Shown here: one piece after another, positions 50,606 to 59,128 of the stretch
Numbering within the stretch: position 1 is the first letter of the stretch
How the letters are laid out: each line of letters starts with the position of its first letter
Source of the DNA: an uncultured Eubacteriales bacterium
Lineage (GTDB): Bacteria > Bacillota > Clostridia > Christensenellales > CAG-917
Direction: 5' to 3'
Assembly (NCBI GenBank): GCA_900548005.1
Contig: URIZ01000001.1
Span: 186,001-250,000, forward strand
DNA length: 64,000 bases
The notes under the pieces: generated by a model
What the model was told of the DNA's origin: nothing
Seen by the model: the letters and a program-made list of their open reading frames with translations, nothing else
The model's database searches: none
Position numbers and translations under genes: made by a program

Positions 50606-52102
50606 ATGGCATATACTTCTTTATATCGCAAATATCGTCCCGACACCTTTGACAAAGTCATCGGACAGGACCATATCGTGCGCACTCTCAAAAATCAAAT
50701 CGCAACCGACAGCGTCGGGCATGCGTACATTTTCACGGGAACGCGCGGCACGGGCAAGACGTCCGTCGCAAAGATTTTTGCGCGGGCGGTCAATTGTCTT
50801 TCGCCGCTTCCCGACGGTTCGCCGTGCGGAAAATGCGCTCATTGTGTGGAGCTTGCCTCGCCGTCAAATTTTGACGTTCTCGAGATAGACGCTGCGTCCA
50901 ACAACTCTGTGGATCAGATCAGGGAACTGACGGACAAGATCAACTTTCCGCCCACGATCGGCAGATACAAGGTCTACATCGTCGACGAAGTGCACATGCT
51001 TTCCAAAGCTGCGTTCAACGCTCTTTTGAAGACGCTCGAAGAGCCGCCTTCGCATGCGATTTTCATCCTTGCCACAACCGAGATACACCAGATTCCCGCC
51101 ACGATTTTGTCGCGTTGTTTGCGTTTCGATTTCAGGCTCGTGCCAAGCCAAGTCATAGCAAAGCGTATCCGTGACATATTTGACGACATCTCCGTCAAGT
51201 ACGAGAGCGAAGCGGTGGATTTGATTGCGCAAGCAGGCAAAGGCAGCGTCAGAGACGCTTTGTCCGTTGCCGATATGTGCGTGAGCTATTGCGCAGGCAA
51301 CGTCACTTATGACGGGGTGCTCGAAGTGCTCGGCGCGGCAGATCCCAAAAAATTGCAGCATCTTGCCACGGCGATTGCGGACGGCAACGTGGATATAGCT
51401 CTTCAAGACGTCGCCAATTTCTGCGATTTGGGCAAGAGCGTTCCCATTCTCGCGCAAGACCTTGCCACGCTTTTCAGAAACGTGTTGTATATCAAGAATT
51501 GTTCTTCCGCAAAGACGTTGCTTGCTTTGCCCGATAGTATATACGTTTCTCTCAAAGATATGGCTGACAAATACTCCACCGAAAAGTGCATGGGTATCAT
51601 GAAGATAATGTCCAAGCTCGAAGGGGAGTTCAGATACAGCGCGCAACACCGCATATTGTTTGAATCGGCTGTGGTGCTTGCATCGAGCGGCGGCGATTCG
51701 GACGCCAAGGTGGAAGAGCTACAAGCGCGCGTTGCAAAACTTGAAAAAATCATAGCGGGGCTCAGAAAATCGGGTTTTGAGTCCGCACCTGTCAAAACGG
51801 ATGCGAGACAGGTGTGGCTCAGGGTAGCATCCGAACTTAGACAGAGTGGCTTTCAACTTATTGCACTATCCACGCAAGACGCCGAGCTTGAAATGAATGA
51901 TGACACCTTCTTTGTCAAGGTGGCGGACACCGCAACGCTCGGGTTTTTGGAAGACAAGAACAACAGGGACGCAATCAACAAGGCTTTTTATGCCGTGGAT
52001 TCGTCACATAGGCTGGTTATCGAAGCAGTGCATCGTCTCGACGAAGACAAGGCTTTGCCCTTTGTCAAAGAGATGTTTGGCAATATGCTGGAAATAAAAT
52101 AA
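50606..52102 (+). CDS. dnaX: DNA polymerase III subunit gamma/tau
   Basis: 498 aa, short side of the family. AAA+ clamp-loader core: Walker A GTRGTGKTSVAKIFA, zinc cysteines CGKCAHC, Walker B YIVDEVHMLS, sensor motifs ATTEIHQIPATILSRC. Domain III and a short tau-like C-terminus (LRKSGFESAPVKTDARQVW onward). No obvious frameshift site for a gamma form. Followed by ybaB and recR, the classic order. Confidence 0.95.
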   Translation: MAYTSLYRKYRPDTFDKVIGQDHIVRTLKNQIATDSVGHAYIFTGTRGTGKTSVAKIFARAVNCLSPLPDGSPCGKCAHCVELASPSNFDVLEIDAASNNSVDQIRELTDKINFPPTIGRYKVYIVDEVHMLSKAAFNALLKTLEEPPSHAIFILATTEIHQIPATILSRCLRFDFRLVPSQVIAKRIRDIFDDISVKYESEAVDLIAQAGKGSVRDALSVADMCVSYCAGNVTYDGVLEVLGAADPKKLQHLATAIADGNVDIALQDVANFCDLGKSVPILAQDLATLFRNVLYIKNCSSAKTLLALPDSIYVSLKDMADKYSTEKCMGIMKIMSKLEGEFRYSAQHRILFESAVVLASSGGDSDAKVEELQARVAKLEKIIAGLRKSGFESAPVKTDARQVWLRVASELRQSGFQLIALSTQDAELEMNDDTFFVKVADTATLGFLEDKNNRDAINKAFYAVDSSHRLVIEAVHRLDEDKALPFVKEMFGNMLEIK

Positions 52103-52133
52103 TACAAAATTCACAATATAGGAGACACAAATT

Positions 52134-52457
52134 ATGACATACGGCGGTTTCGGCGGCGGAAATATGCAACAACTCATGAAACAAGCGCAAGCAATGCAAC
52201 GCAAATTGCAAGAGGCGCAACAAGAACTCGCAGACAGCGAAGTCACGGGCAGCGCGGCAGGCGGTATGGTTGAAGTGACGCTCACCGGCGACAAAACACC
52301 CGTATCGGTGTCCATCAAACCCGAAGCAGTCGATCCCGATGACGTGGAAATGCTCGAAGATATGGTGCTTGCCGCTCTCAACGACGCGATGAAACAAGCC
52401 GACGATCTTTCCAAAGAACTTCTCGGTCCGATGGGCAACGCAGGCGGTTTGTTTTAA
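52134..52457 (+). CDS. ybaB: YbaB/EbfC nucleoid-associated protein
   Basis: 107 aa, normal. N-terminal QMKQAQAMQRKLQEAQQELADSEVTG helix and the strand VEVTLTGDKTPVSVSIKPEAVDPDDVEMLEDMVLAALNDA (given in part). A glycine-rich start (MTYGGFGGGNMQ) and end. DNA-binding dimer. AGGAG precedes the ATG. Confidence 0.94.
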   Translation: MTYGGFGGGNMQQLMKQAQAMQRKLQEAQQELADSEVTGSAAGGMVEVTLTGDKTPVSVSIKPEAVDPDDVEMLEDMVLAALNDAMKQADDLSKELLGPMGNAGGLF

Positions 52458-52459
52458 TT

Positions 52460-52518
52460 AATAATGAATAATGAATAATAAATAATTGCGGGTGGGGGAT
52501 ACCCCACACCCCAATTGT
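52460..52518. repeat. AT-repeat plus GGGTGGG hairpin, copy 2
   Basis: TAATAAT-type words, then AATTGCGGGTGGGG and CCCCACACCCCAATT around a short loop; a 13-bp imperfect hairpin. Confidence 0.65.
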
Positions 52519-52586
52519 TGTGCCGATTAAAATTGCGTATATTCGTCAATTTTGGCGCAAACATCCGCTTTTTTCAATACTGATTT

Positions 52587-53171
52587 ATGAAATATATAGA
52601 ACCTCTTGCAAAACTTATTGCGCAATTGTCAAAACTGCCGTCTGTCGGAGAAAAAACGGCGGCTCGTTATGCATACGCAATTCTCAATTCGCCCGCCGAA
52701 GAAGTGGACGAACTTGTTGATGCCATCAAAGAAGTCAAGCAAAACGTGCATTTTTGCAAAGTCTGCGGCAACTACACCGAGAATGAAGTGTGCGACATTT
52801 GCGCCACAAGAAAGCCCACCACTATATGCGTTGTCAAAGAGCCGAAAGACATCGTTGCGCTTGAAAAAGTCAAGGACTTCAAAGGCGTGTATCACGTTCT
52901 CGGCGGCGTGATTTCTCCAATGGAGCATATCGGGCCAAACGACATTCGCATCAAAGAACTTCTTGCTCGTCTTGACGGTGTCGAAGAAGTCATTCTCGCC
53001 ACCAACCCCGACGTTGAAGGCGAAGCCACCGCCATGTACATTGCTCGTCTTATCAAGCCTATGGGCATCAAAGTCACTCGCATCGCGCGCGGACTTCCCG
53101 AGGGTAGTGTGATCGAGTATGCGGATGAGAGTACTTTGTCGCGCGCGCTGTCTTCCCGCATCGAGCTTTGA
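52587..53171 (+). CDS. recR: Recombination mediator RecR
   Basis: 194 aa, normal. Helix-hairpin-helix (LSKLPSVGEKTAARYA), zinc finger CKVCGNYTENEVCDIC, TOPRIM (VVKEPKDIVALEKVKDFKGVYHVLGG) and the Walker-B-like end. Works with RecO. No clear ribosome site; a weak TTGGCG-17-CAATAC lies six bases before the ATG. Its stop codon lies in repeat copy E. Confidence 0.94.
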   Translation: MKYIEPLAKLIAQLSKLPSVGEKTAARYAYAILNSPAEEVDELVDAIKEVKQNVHFCKVCGNYTENEVCDICATRKPTTICVVKEPKDIVALEKVKDFKGVYHVLGGVISPMEHIGPNDIRIKELLARLDGVEEVILATNPDVEGEATAMYIARLIKPMGIKVTRIARGLPEGSVIEYADESTLSRALSSRIEL

Positions 53172-53294
53172 CGGCATTATTCGGCAAATAACTGCGTCAG
53201 GCGCGGCTTGCCCCAAAATCACGTACGCTTATGTACGTTTGGTTTTGTTTCAAGCCGTGCCTTTCTTGTTCTTTATCCGAATACTGCCGTCAAA
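53167..53294 (+). repeat. Long-hairpin repeat, copy E (contains the recR stop)
   Basis: Arms TTTGACGGCATTATTCGG (53167-53184) and CCGAATACTGCCGTCAAA (53277-53294), one mismatch; inner GGCGCGGCTTG / CAAGCCGTGCC; central ACGTAC / GTACGT. Identical for 118 bp to copy F. Confidence 0.82.
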
Positions 53295-53308
53295 GAGATA
53301 AGTTTTAG

Positions 53309-53480
53309 TCGTTTTTTAGCGAACAACTTCGGACGCGATTGACGCAAAGCGTAACAATCGCTATTCCGTCACTGCGTTCCTTACAGAGCCACGCCCCGTC
53401 AACTCATGTACTATGTGTACATTAGGGTTGCCGTTAGCGCGGCTCTTCCTTGTTCTTCATCTAAATATTGCGCTTATAAT
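53309..53480 (+). repeat. Long-hairpin repeat, copy B (second subfamily)
   Basis: Like copy A: TTTTAGCGAACAACTTC, GTCAACTCATGTAC, TGTACATTAGGGTTGCCGTTAGCG, inner AGAGCC / GGCTCT and TTGTTCTTCATCTAAATATTGCGC. It carries an extra GCGATTG...CAATCGC inverted repeat near 53335-53363. Confidence 0.7.
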
Positions 53481-53609
53481 AGTTTAGAATATCGGCAAAT
53501 AACTGCGTCAGGCGCGGCTTGCCCCAAAATCACGTACGCTTATGTACGTTTGGTTTTGTTTCAAGCCGTGCCTTTCTTGTTCTTTATCCGAATACTGCCG
53601 TCAAAGAGA
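53481..53609 (+). repeat. Long-hairpin repeat, copy F
   Basis: From 53492 to 53609 it is identical to 53181-53298 of copy E; its left arm, however, is different (TTTAGAATA), so the outer stem is broken. Confidence 0.8.
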
Positions 53610-53644
53610 AGTGTCGGTTTTCAAATTCTTCCATGTTGTTATGT

Positions 53645-53763
53645 TGTCATTGCGAGCCGACTTGTTCGGCGTGGCAATCTCGCGGTAGTGGAATGATGTA
53701 AAATGACGTGTATATAGTGCCGTTTCGTTTCCACGAGATTCTTCGCTTGCGCTCAGAATGACA
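53645..53763. repeat. 119-bp MITE-like element with TGTCATT ends
   Basis: Bounded by TGTCATT (53645-53651) and AATGACA (53757-53763), with inner GTGGCAATCTCG and CGAGATTCTTCGC. It belongs to the widespread TCATTGCGAG/CAATCTC type of genomic palindrome. Confidence 0.65.
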
Positions 53764-53787
53764 CGGATAATTTTGCATATTACCGAT

Positions 53788-53852
53788 TATTCCAATTCGG
53801 GTGTGGGTGTCCCACCCATAATTATTAATTATTAATTATTCATTATTAATTT
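53788..53852. repeat. AT-repeat plus GGGTGTGGG hairpin, copy 3 (inverted)
   Basis: CCAATTCGGGTGTGGG, loop, CCCACCCATAATT followed by ATTAATTATTAATTATTCATTATTAA; opposite orientation to copies 1 and 2. Confidence 0.65.
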
Positions 53853-53897
53853 CAGTAAGCAAGCAATGCCGTTGCTGCAATGACGGCTTTTGCTCTA

Positions 53898-53926
53898 TTG
53901 ACATAATGTGTAATGTTATTTATAAT
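53898..53926 (+). promoter_or_regulatory. Consensus promoter
   Basis: TTGACA (53898-53903), 17 bp, TATAAT (53921-53926), for the zinc-ribbon membrane gene; ~54-nt leader. Confidence 0.9.
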
Positions 53927-53986
53927 AAAGGCGAAAGGCGGCGCAATATGGCGGCTTTTCAATATTTCAAAAAGGGAGAAATTCTT

Positions 53987-54724
53987 ATGAAAATCACTTG
54001 TCCAAGATGCGGAGCGGAGTTCGACGTTGACAAAACGGGCGGAAACGTGTGTCCGTATTGCGGATATGAAGTTCCGCTTGCATCGTCCACGCAAGACGAT
54101 GAGTTTTTTGGCGATATAAACGGTGAAACATATCAGCCTGTTCAACCGACATACGAGCCTGTGCTGACCACCTATCATGCGGCGTTTGAAAGTGACGCAA
54201 AGGCAAACAAGGCGGCTAGAAGCGTGTTTTCCATTGCCGTGTTCTTGCTTGTAATAGGCGCGTTGCGTTTTGTAGTGGGTTTGACGAGCGTTGCGTCCAT
54301 AGGTCAACTTGTCGAAAACTTGCCATCGTATGTCGGCACGATATACTATGCTCCGATCAAGGCATATATAGGCGCGGCGTATAGCGAAATCGCGCTGCAC
54401 GTTGCAATATTTGCGTGCGCAATCGCCCTTGTCGTGTTTGTGTCAAAGACCAAAAACACAAAGTTTCCCACTCCAAACGACGCAGTGTTTGCAACCTACA
54501 AAAAGTCCTTCATCGCATACTGCGCAATGGTGGGTGTTCTTGCCGTATACTCGATTGTGGAGATAGTCGCGCTTGTTGTGACGATAAGGCTTGAAAAGGT
54601 GCTTGACGAAGTCATTTTGTCACCGTTTATGAAAGTTGCGGTCATCGTGTGGGTTGTCGTGCTTTTGGCTGCCGGCATCGTTGGACTGGTCAACACTCTC
54701 AAGCTCTCCAAAAAGGCAGATTGA
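53987..54724 (+). CDS. Zinc-ribbon membrane protein, unknown
   Basis: 245 aa. N-terminal zinc ribbon CPRCGAEFD...CPYCGYEVP (residues ~4-24), a proline/glutamine linker, and four membrane spans (~78-100, ~128-150, ~170-195, ~212-235). No transporter or enzyme motif. AGGGAGA before ATG 53987 selects this start; 27 upstream codons overlap the promoter leader. Convergent with galT across a shared terminator. Confidence 0.78.
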   Translation: MKITCPRCGAEFDVDKTGGNVCPYCGYEVPLASSTQDDEFFGDINGETYQPVQPTYEPVLTTYHAAFESDAKANKAARSVFSIAVFLLVIGALRFVVGLTSVASIGQLVENLPSYVGTIYYAPIKAYIGAAYSEIALHVAIFACAIALVVFVSKTKNTKFPTPNDAVFATYKKSFIAYCAMVGVLAVYSIVEIVALVVTIRLEKVLDEVILSPFMKVAVIVWVVVLLAAGIVGLVNTLKLSKKAD

Positions 54725-54776
54725 GCGAGTTAGATGCCGCAAAAATCACAATTAGATTTGTTGAAAAACATGTATG

Positions 54777-54806
54777 AAAAAACGCCGTTTTCACGGCGTT
54801 TTTTGA
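54777..54806. terminator. Shared bidirectional terminator
   Basis: AAAAAACGCCG (54777-54787), loop TTTTCA, CGGCGTTTTTT (54794-54804) between convergent genes. Confidence 0.92.
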
Positions 54807-54898
54807 TTTGTGTAAACATCCGAATTTTCTCAAATTTTGCTCGAATTGATTGCTTGATTTTCTCTTGCGATCTAGCGTTTCAAGCGACTTATTGCGTA

Positions 54899-56449
54899 TT
54901 AACCAAGCACGCTTGCGATAAATCTGTCAAATGCGTCTTGACCTTGCTCATCGTTCTTGAACACTGCGGTGGTGTCGAGAATTTGCTCGCAAGCGTTGTT
55001 GATATAGTCCGTAATCGCGCCTGCGGCTTTGCCTTCCGACATGTTGGTGCCGTTGTCAACGACAAGTTGGGTGATCATGCCAAGATGCTTGTGAAGGGGA
55101 TGATCGTCTTTTGCGATTGCCTCGAAGTCGAGCGTGGTTTTGCCCGTGAGCAAGTCGCGTATCATCTCGCACTCTCTTGCAAGTCTGCCGGGAAGAATAA
55201 ACAAGCCCATAACTTCGATTATGCCTATCGACTCTTGTTTGATGTTGTGCAGCTCGACTGCGGGGTGGAAGATGCCGAACGGGTGTTGTTCGTCAGTGCG
55301 GTTGTTGCGAAGAATGAGATTGAACTGATACTCGCCGTCGGAGTTGATCGACGCAATGGGCGTGATTGCGTTGTGCTGCACTTTTTCGCCGTCCTTTTGC
55401 GTTGAGCAAAGGATGTTGACGCTCTCGTCGGAGTATACGTCCCAAGCGCGGCGGAATCTGTTGGCGACTTCGATTGCGTGTTCGCGATTTTGGCTTTCTA
55501 TGCGCACAACGGAGTTGTACCAGTCCACAACCGACACGTTGACGTCTGAGAAATCGTCCACTCTAAAATATCTGCGAGAAGGTCTGAAAAACACGGGCAG
55601 GATCTTTTTGCCGCCTTGATAGTGGTCGTGAGCGAGAATCGAGCCGCCCACAATCGGCAAAGACGCGTTCGAGCCGATGAAATAGTGGGGGAACAAGTCC
55701 ACAAAATCTATCATACGTCTTAGCGTTGCGTCACTCACGCACATGGGGCGATGCTCCTTGCACACGGCTATTGCGTGTTGCTCGAAGTAGCTGTACGGTG
55801 AAAACTGCATAAACCAATCTTCGCCGTCAAGTTCAAACGGGATTGTGCGGATTGTTTGTCTTGCCGCCATAGCCAAGTTGCCTGCAAATCCGACGTTTTC
55901 GGCGCAAAGGGGGCATTTTGGATAACCGGTCTTTGCCTCTTTTGCAAGGCGCACTTGTTCGGGCGTTTTTTCGGGTTTTGAAAGGTTGATTGTGACCGTG
56001 ATGTCTCCGCGCGGCGATTCGTGCTTCCAAATGATGTTTTTGTCAAAGTCTTTTTGGCGCAGATACAAGCTGTCTATGCCGAGGCGGTGCAAATAGTCGC
56101 ACGCCTTGTCCACGCCTTCGAAACTCGCAATGTCGTCAAACGTTTCGATGACTTTGCTCGGGGTGGGCATGCAATAGCCGATGAGTCGCGTTTCGAAATT
56201 GAGCCTTTCGTTCTCGTCGATGAGCTTTTTTCTTGCCGCATAGGCGGAAAGATTTTCCACAACGTCGTATATATCGCCGACTTGGATATCGCTATATTGT
56301 CCGGGTTCTTGAATTTTCAGCGCGTCGAGAAGTTGGTTTTGGGCATAAAAATAGTCCGCTTCGTCAAGAAAAAGACGTTCGGTTGCGTATTTGAGCAATT
56401 TTGCCACGTTTTGTTTTGCCAGTTCGTCATAAGAAATTCTCGGTGACAT
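54899..56449 (-). CDS. galT: UDP-glucose--hexose-1-phosphate uridylyltransferase, class 2
   Basis: 516 aa, the long Bacillota GalT (class 2), unlike the ~350-aa enterobacterial type. Exchanges galactose-1-phosphate with UDP-glucose in the Leloir pathway. Active-site histidines in SILAHDHYQGGKK; CPLCAENVGFAGN and NLILRNNRTDEQHPFGIFHPA are class-2 marks. GGAG seven bases before ATG 56449 fixes the start; 17 upstream codons rejected. Divergent from galK. Confidence 0.94.
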   Translation of the reverse strand: MSPRISYDELAKQNVAKLLKYATERLFLDEADYFYAQNQLLDALKIQEPGQYSDIQVGDIYDVVENLSAYAARKKLIDENERLNFETRLIGYCMPTPSKVIETFDDIASFEGVDKACDYLHRLGIDSLYLRQKDFDKNIIWKHESPRGDITVTINLSKPEKTPEQVRLAKEAKTGYPKCPLCAENVGFAGNLAMAARQTIRTIPFELDGEDWFMQFSPYSYFEQHAIAVCKEHRPMCVSDATLRRMIDFVDLFPHYFIGSNASLPIVGGSILAHDHYQGGKKILPVFFRPSRRYFRVDDFSDVNVSVVDWYNSVVRIESQNREHAIEVANRFRRAWDVYSDESVNILCSTQKDGEKVQHNAITPIASINSDGEYQFNLILRNNRTDEQHPFGIFHPAVELHNIKQESIGIIEVMGLFILPGRLARECEMIRDLLTGKTTLDFEAIAKDDHPLHKHLGMITQLVVDNGTNMSEGKAAGAITDYINNACEQILDTTAVFKNDEQGQDAFDRFIASVLG

Positions 56450-56485
56450 ACAAGGTCTCCAAATGGATAAAATTTTTCGTAAAAC

Positions 56486-56514
56486 ATTGTAGCACGGCAA
56501 TTTTTTTTATGCAA
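56486..56514 (-). promoter_or_regulatory. galT promoter
   Basis: Minus strand: TTGCAT (56514-56509), 17 bp, TACAAT (56491-56486). Confidence 0.78.
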
Positions 56515-56554
56515 GGTTTTGCCCGTTATTTGCCCGAATGAAGTTGTAAATGTC

Positions 56555-56602
56555 TTGCAAATCTCTTGTGCGTGTGATACAATATAGCATAAATTATGCT
56601 AT
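56555..56602 (+). promoter_or_regulatory. galK promoter with palindromic operator
   Basis: TTGCAA (56555-56560), 17 bp, TACAAT (56578-56583). Directly after the -10 lies ATAGCATAA-A-TTATGCTAT (56584-56602), a perfect 9-bp-arm palindrome covering +1, a likely repressor site. The galT promoter lacks it. Confidence 0.75.
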
Positions 56603-56618
56603 GTAGGAGCAAAAACCA

Positions 56619-57869
56619 ATGATGGCAAGAGATTTTTTGACCAACGCGAAATTTGAAAAAGCCTGCAAAGACGTTTTCCACGCAACAAAAGAAGAAGAAA
56701 TCCTTCGCTTTGAAGAGCTTTTGGCGATGCACAAATCCACGTTCAACACTCAAGACGTGGAGTTTTTCTCGTCCCCGGGGCGCATCGAGATTGTGGGCAA
56801 CCACACCGATCACAACGGCGGAAAAGTGTTGTGCGCCGCAATCAATTATGACACTTTGGCAAGCGTATCCACCCGTACGGACGGCGTGATCGAAGTCAAA
56901 TCGCAAGGATACCCTATGCTAAAAGTGGACGTGGATCATCCCGACTTTTCGGTGAGCGAGATAGGCACGTCCGTTGCGCTCATCAAAGGCGTTGTGGACT
57001 ATTTCAAGCGTTCGGGCAAAAAAGCGGGCGGTTTTTCCGCTTGCATGACATCCAACGTTCCGAAGGGCTCGGGCGTGTCTTCGTCAAGTTCGTTTGAGCT
57101 TGCGATTGCAGAGATTCTCAACGTCTTGTACAACGGCTCCGTTCTCGATCCCGTATTCAAAGCAAAAGCGTCGCAATATGCTGAAAACACGTTTTTCGGC
57201 AAACCGTGCGGTCTTATGGACCAAAGCGCGATTGCTCTCGGCGGCGTTGACTTCATCGATTTTGCAAGTTTTGAAGAGCCTGCAATCGAAAAGGCGCATT
57301 GGCATTTTGACGATCTTGACATCTACGTCATCGCAACGGGTGGCGACCACAGCGATTTGACGGACGATTATGCGGCAATTCCGCAAGAGATGAAGGAAGT
57401 GGCAAGCCTGTTCGGCGCAAAACTCCTTCACGAGATCCCCAAAGATAAGTGGGAAAGGGACAAAAACAACATCGTCGGCAAGGTTAGCGAAAGGGCATAT
57501 TTGCGTGCGGAACACTTCTTTGAGGAGAACGCACGCGTGGAAAATGCGCTTGCGGCGGTGAAGAACGGCAACGAAGACGAGTTTTTGAAGATTGTCAACG
57601 AGTCGGGGTTTAGCTCGAGATACAAGCTGCAAAACACCTATTCTCCCGCAAGCAGAAATCACAATCTCGAAAACGCGCTTGACAGAGTGGTCAAGATAGA
57701 AGGCGTGGTTGCATCGAGAGTGCACGGCGGCGGATTTGCAGGCACGATTCTCGTCTTTGCCAAGAAGAGCGAAACGGGCGTTGACAACGCACTTGAAATT
57801 ATGTTCGGAAAAGACAACGTGTTCAAACTCGCAATTCGCGACAGCGGCGCGGCAAAACTCGATTTATAA
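56619..57869 (+). CDS. galK: Galactokinase
   Basis: 416 aa GHMP kinase. Signature FSSPGRIEIVGNHTDHNGGKVL, ATP loop SNVPKGSGVSSSSSFELA, and motif 3 GGGFAGTILVF. Phosphorylates galactose from lacZ action. AGGAG (56605-56609) lies nine bases before ATG 56619 (a second ATG follows at once). Thirteen bases before lgt, with which it is co-transcribed. Confidence 0.95.
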   Translation: MMARDFLTNAKFEKACKDVFHATKEEEILRFEELLAMHKSTFNTQDVEFFSSPGRIEIVGNHTDHNGGKVLCAAINYDTLASVSTRTDGVIEVKSQGYPMLKVDVDHPDFSVSEIGTSVALIKGVVDYFKRSGKKAGGFSACMTSNVPKGSGVSSSSSFELAIAEILNVLYNGSVLDPVFKAKASQYAENTFFGKPCGLMDQSAIALGGVDFIDFASFEEPAIEKAHWHFDDLDIYVIATGGDHSDLTDDYAAIPQEMKEVASLFGAKLLHEIPKDKWERDKNNIVGKVSERAYLRAEHFFEENARVENALAAVKNGNEDEFLKIVNESGFSSRYKLQNTYSPASRNHNLENALDRVVKIEGVVASRVHGGGFAGTILVFAKKSETGVDNALEIMFGKDNVFKLAIRDSGAAKLDL

Positions 57870-57881
57870 GGCGGAAACGTT

Positions 57882-59051
57882 ATGTTTGATTTTATTCTCG
57901 CAACGAAAGATAATCCGAGAGAAGCATTCCGCATCGGCAGTTTGAGCGTGGAATGGTATGGCTTGATCATCGTCATAGGCATGATAGTCGGTCTTGCCTA
58001 CGCGTGCTGGCAATCAAAGAAGGTGGGGCTCACTCCCGACGACATCATAGAGTTGTTTTTGTGGCTCATACCGCTTGCCATAGTGTTTGCGCGTCTTTTG
58101 TACGTGTTGCCGAGATTTGACGAGTATTTCGGAAACAACGGTCTTCAAGGCTGGGAAAAATTTGTCAACATCATCGCAATTTGGAAGGGCGGCATCACCA
58201 TCATCGGCGGATTGCTCGGCGGTCTTATCGGGGCGGTGTTTTTCTCGCTCAGGCATAAAAAACAAACCAATTTTCTCAACGTCGTCGATTTGGTCGTAGT
58301 CCCCGTATTTCTCGGACAAATCATCGGAAGATGGGGCAATTTCGTCAATCAGGAAGCGTTCGGCTTGCCAATAACAAACAAGGCGTTGCAATTCTTCCCG
58401 TTTGGCGTGTACATCACAGATCCTAGCGGCGTGAGCGGAAACTTCAAGTCAATCGTTGACAAACATATCGCGGCAGGCGGCGGCGGAAACTGGTTTTGCG
58501 CGACATTCTTCTATGAAGGAGTGTGGAACGCAATCGGCGTTGCAATTGCAGTCGCGCTTTGGAGAAAGGACTATCAAAAGAAATATCCGGGCATTCTTAT
58601 GATATTCTACCTTTTCTGGTACTGCCTCGGCAGATTTTGGCTTGAATTTTTGCGTATGGACGCTGTGCCCGTCACAAAGACGGCTTGCATCATCGTGTCC
58701 GTCATCGCGCTTGTCATTGGCATAGTGTACGTGATTGCTCGCAACAGCAAACTTGCATACTCGAGCTTGCGCGCGCTTGCAAGTTCGGGTGAAAAAGGCG
58801 CGTATGTGAGCGAGTACGAGATCGCAAACTACGAGCGTATCGGCAAAATCTTTGCGAGCGCAAACACGCAATCGGACAAGGCAGGGGACAAAATCGCGGC
58901 GTTCTTTGCAATGCTCACACTCAAGATTTGCTACGTCAGAAAGGACGAAAAAGACTATCTGCCCCTTGACAGAGCGGACGTTGTCGTGGCAAAGAAAGGA
59001 TACAAAAAACGTCTCAAAAACATACAAAAAACCGCAACTTATCAGCTTTGA
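57882..59051 (+). CDS. lgt: Prolipoprotein diacylglyceryl transferase with long C-terminal extension
   Basis: 389 aa; typical Lgt is ~260-290. Seven membrane spans to ~290, with the signature IIGRWGNFVNQEAFG and FLFWYCLGRFWLEFLR segment (written LMIFYLFWYCLGRFWLEFLR). The last ~95 residues form a hydrophilic cytoplasmic tail of unknown role. Adds diacylglycerol to lipobox cysteines, e.g. of lipoproteins at 13.3, 16.4, 31.0 and 40.2 kb. AAGGCGG before the ATG. Confidence 0.93.
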   Translation: MFDFILATKDNPREAFRIGSLSVEWYGLIIVIGMIVGLAYACWQSKKVGLTPDDIIELFLWLIPLAIVFARLLYVLPRFDEYFGNNGLQGWEKFVNIIAIWKGGITIIGGLLGGLIGAVFFSLRHKKQTNFLNVVDLVVVPVFLGQIIGRWGNFVNQEAFGLPITNKALQFFPFGVYITDPSGVSGNFKSIVDKHIAAGGGGNWFCATFFYEGVWNAIGVAIAVALWRKDYQKKYPGILMIFYLFWYCLGRFWLEFLRMDAVPVTKTACIIVSVIALVIGIVYVIARNSKLAYSSLRALASSGEKGAYVSEYEIANYERIGKIFASANTQSDKAGDKIAAFFAMLTLKICYVRKDEKDYLPLDRADVVVAKKGYKKRLKNIQKTATYQL

Positions 59052-59128
59052 GCGGCTTTTGAAAACAGCGTATAAAGCATACAAAACAATATAGAATACC
59101 TTATTGCGACTTGCTCGCAGGAGAAATC

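Noticed and set aside
53645..53763. tRNA or small RNA gene
   Set aside because: The structure is a TGTCATT-ended palindrome, with no tRNA arms.
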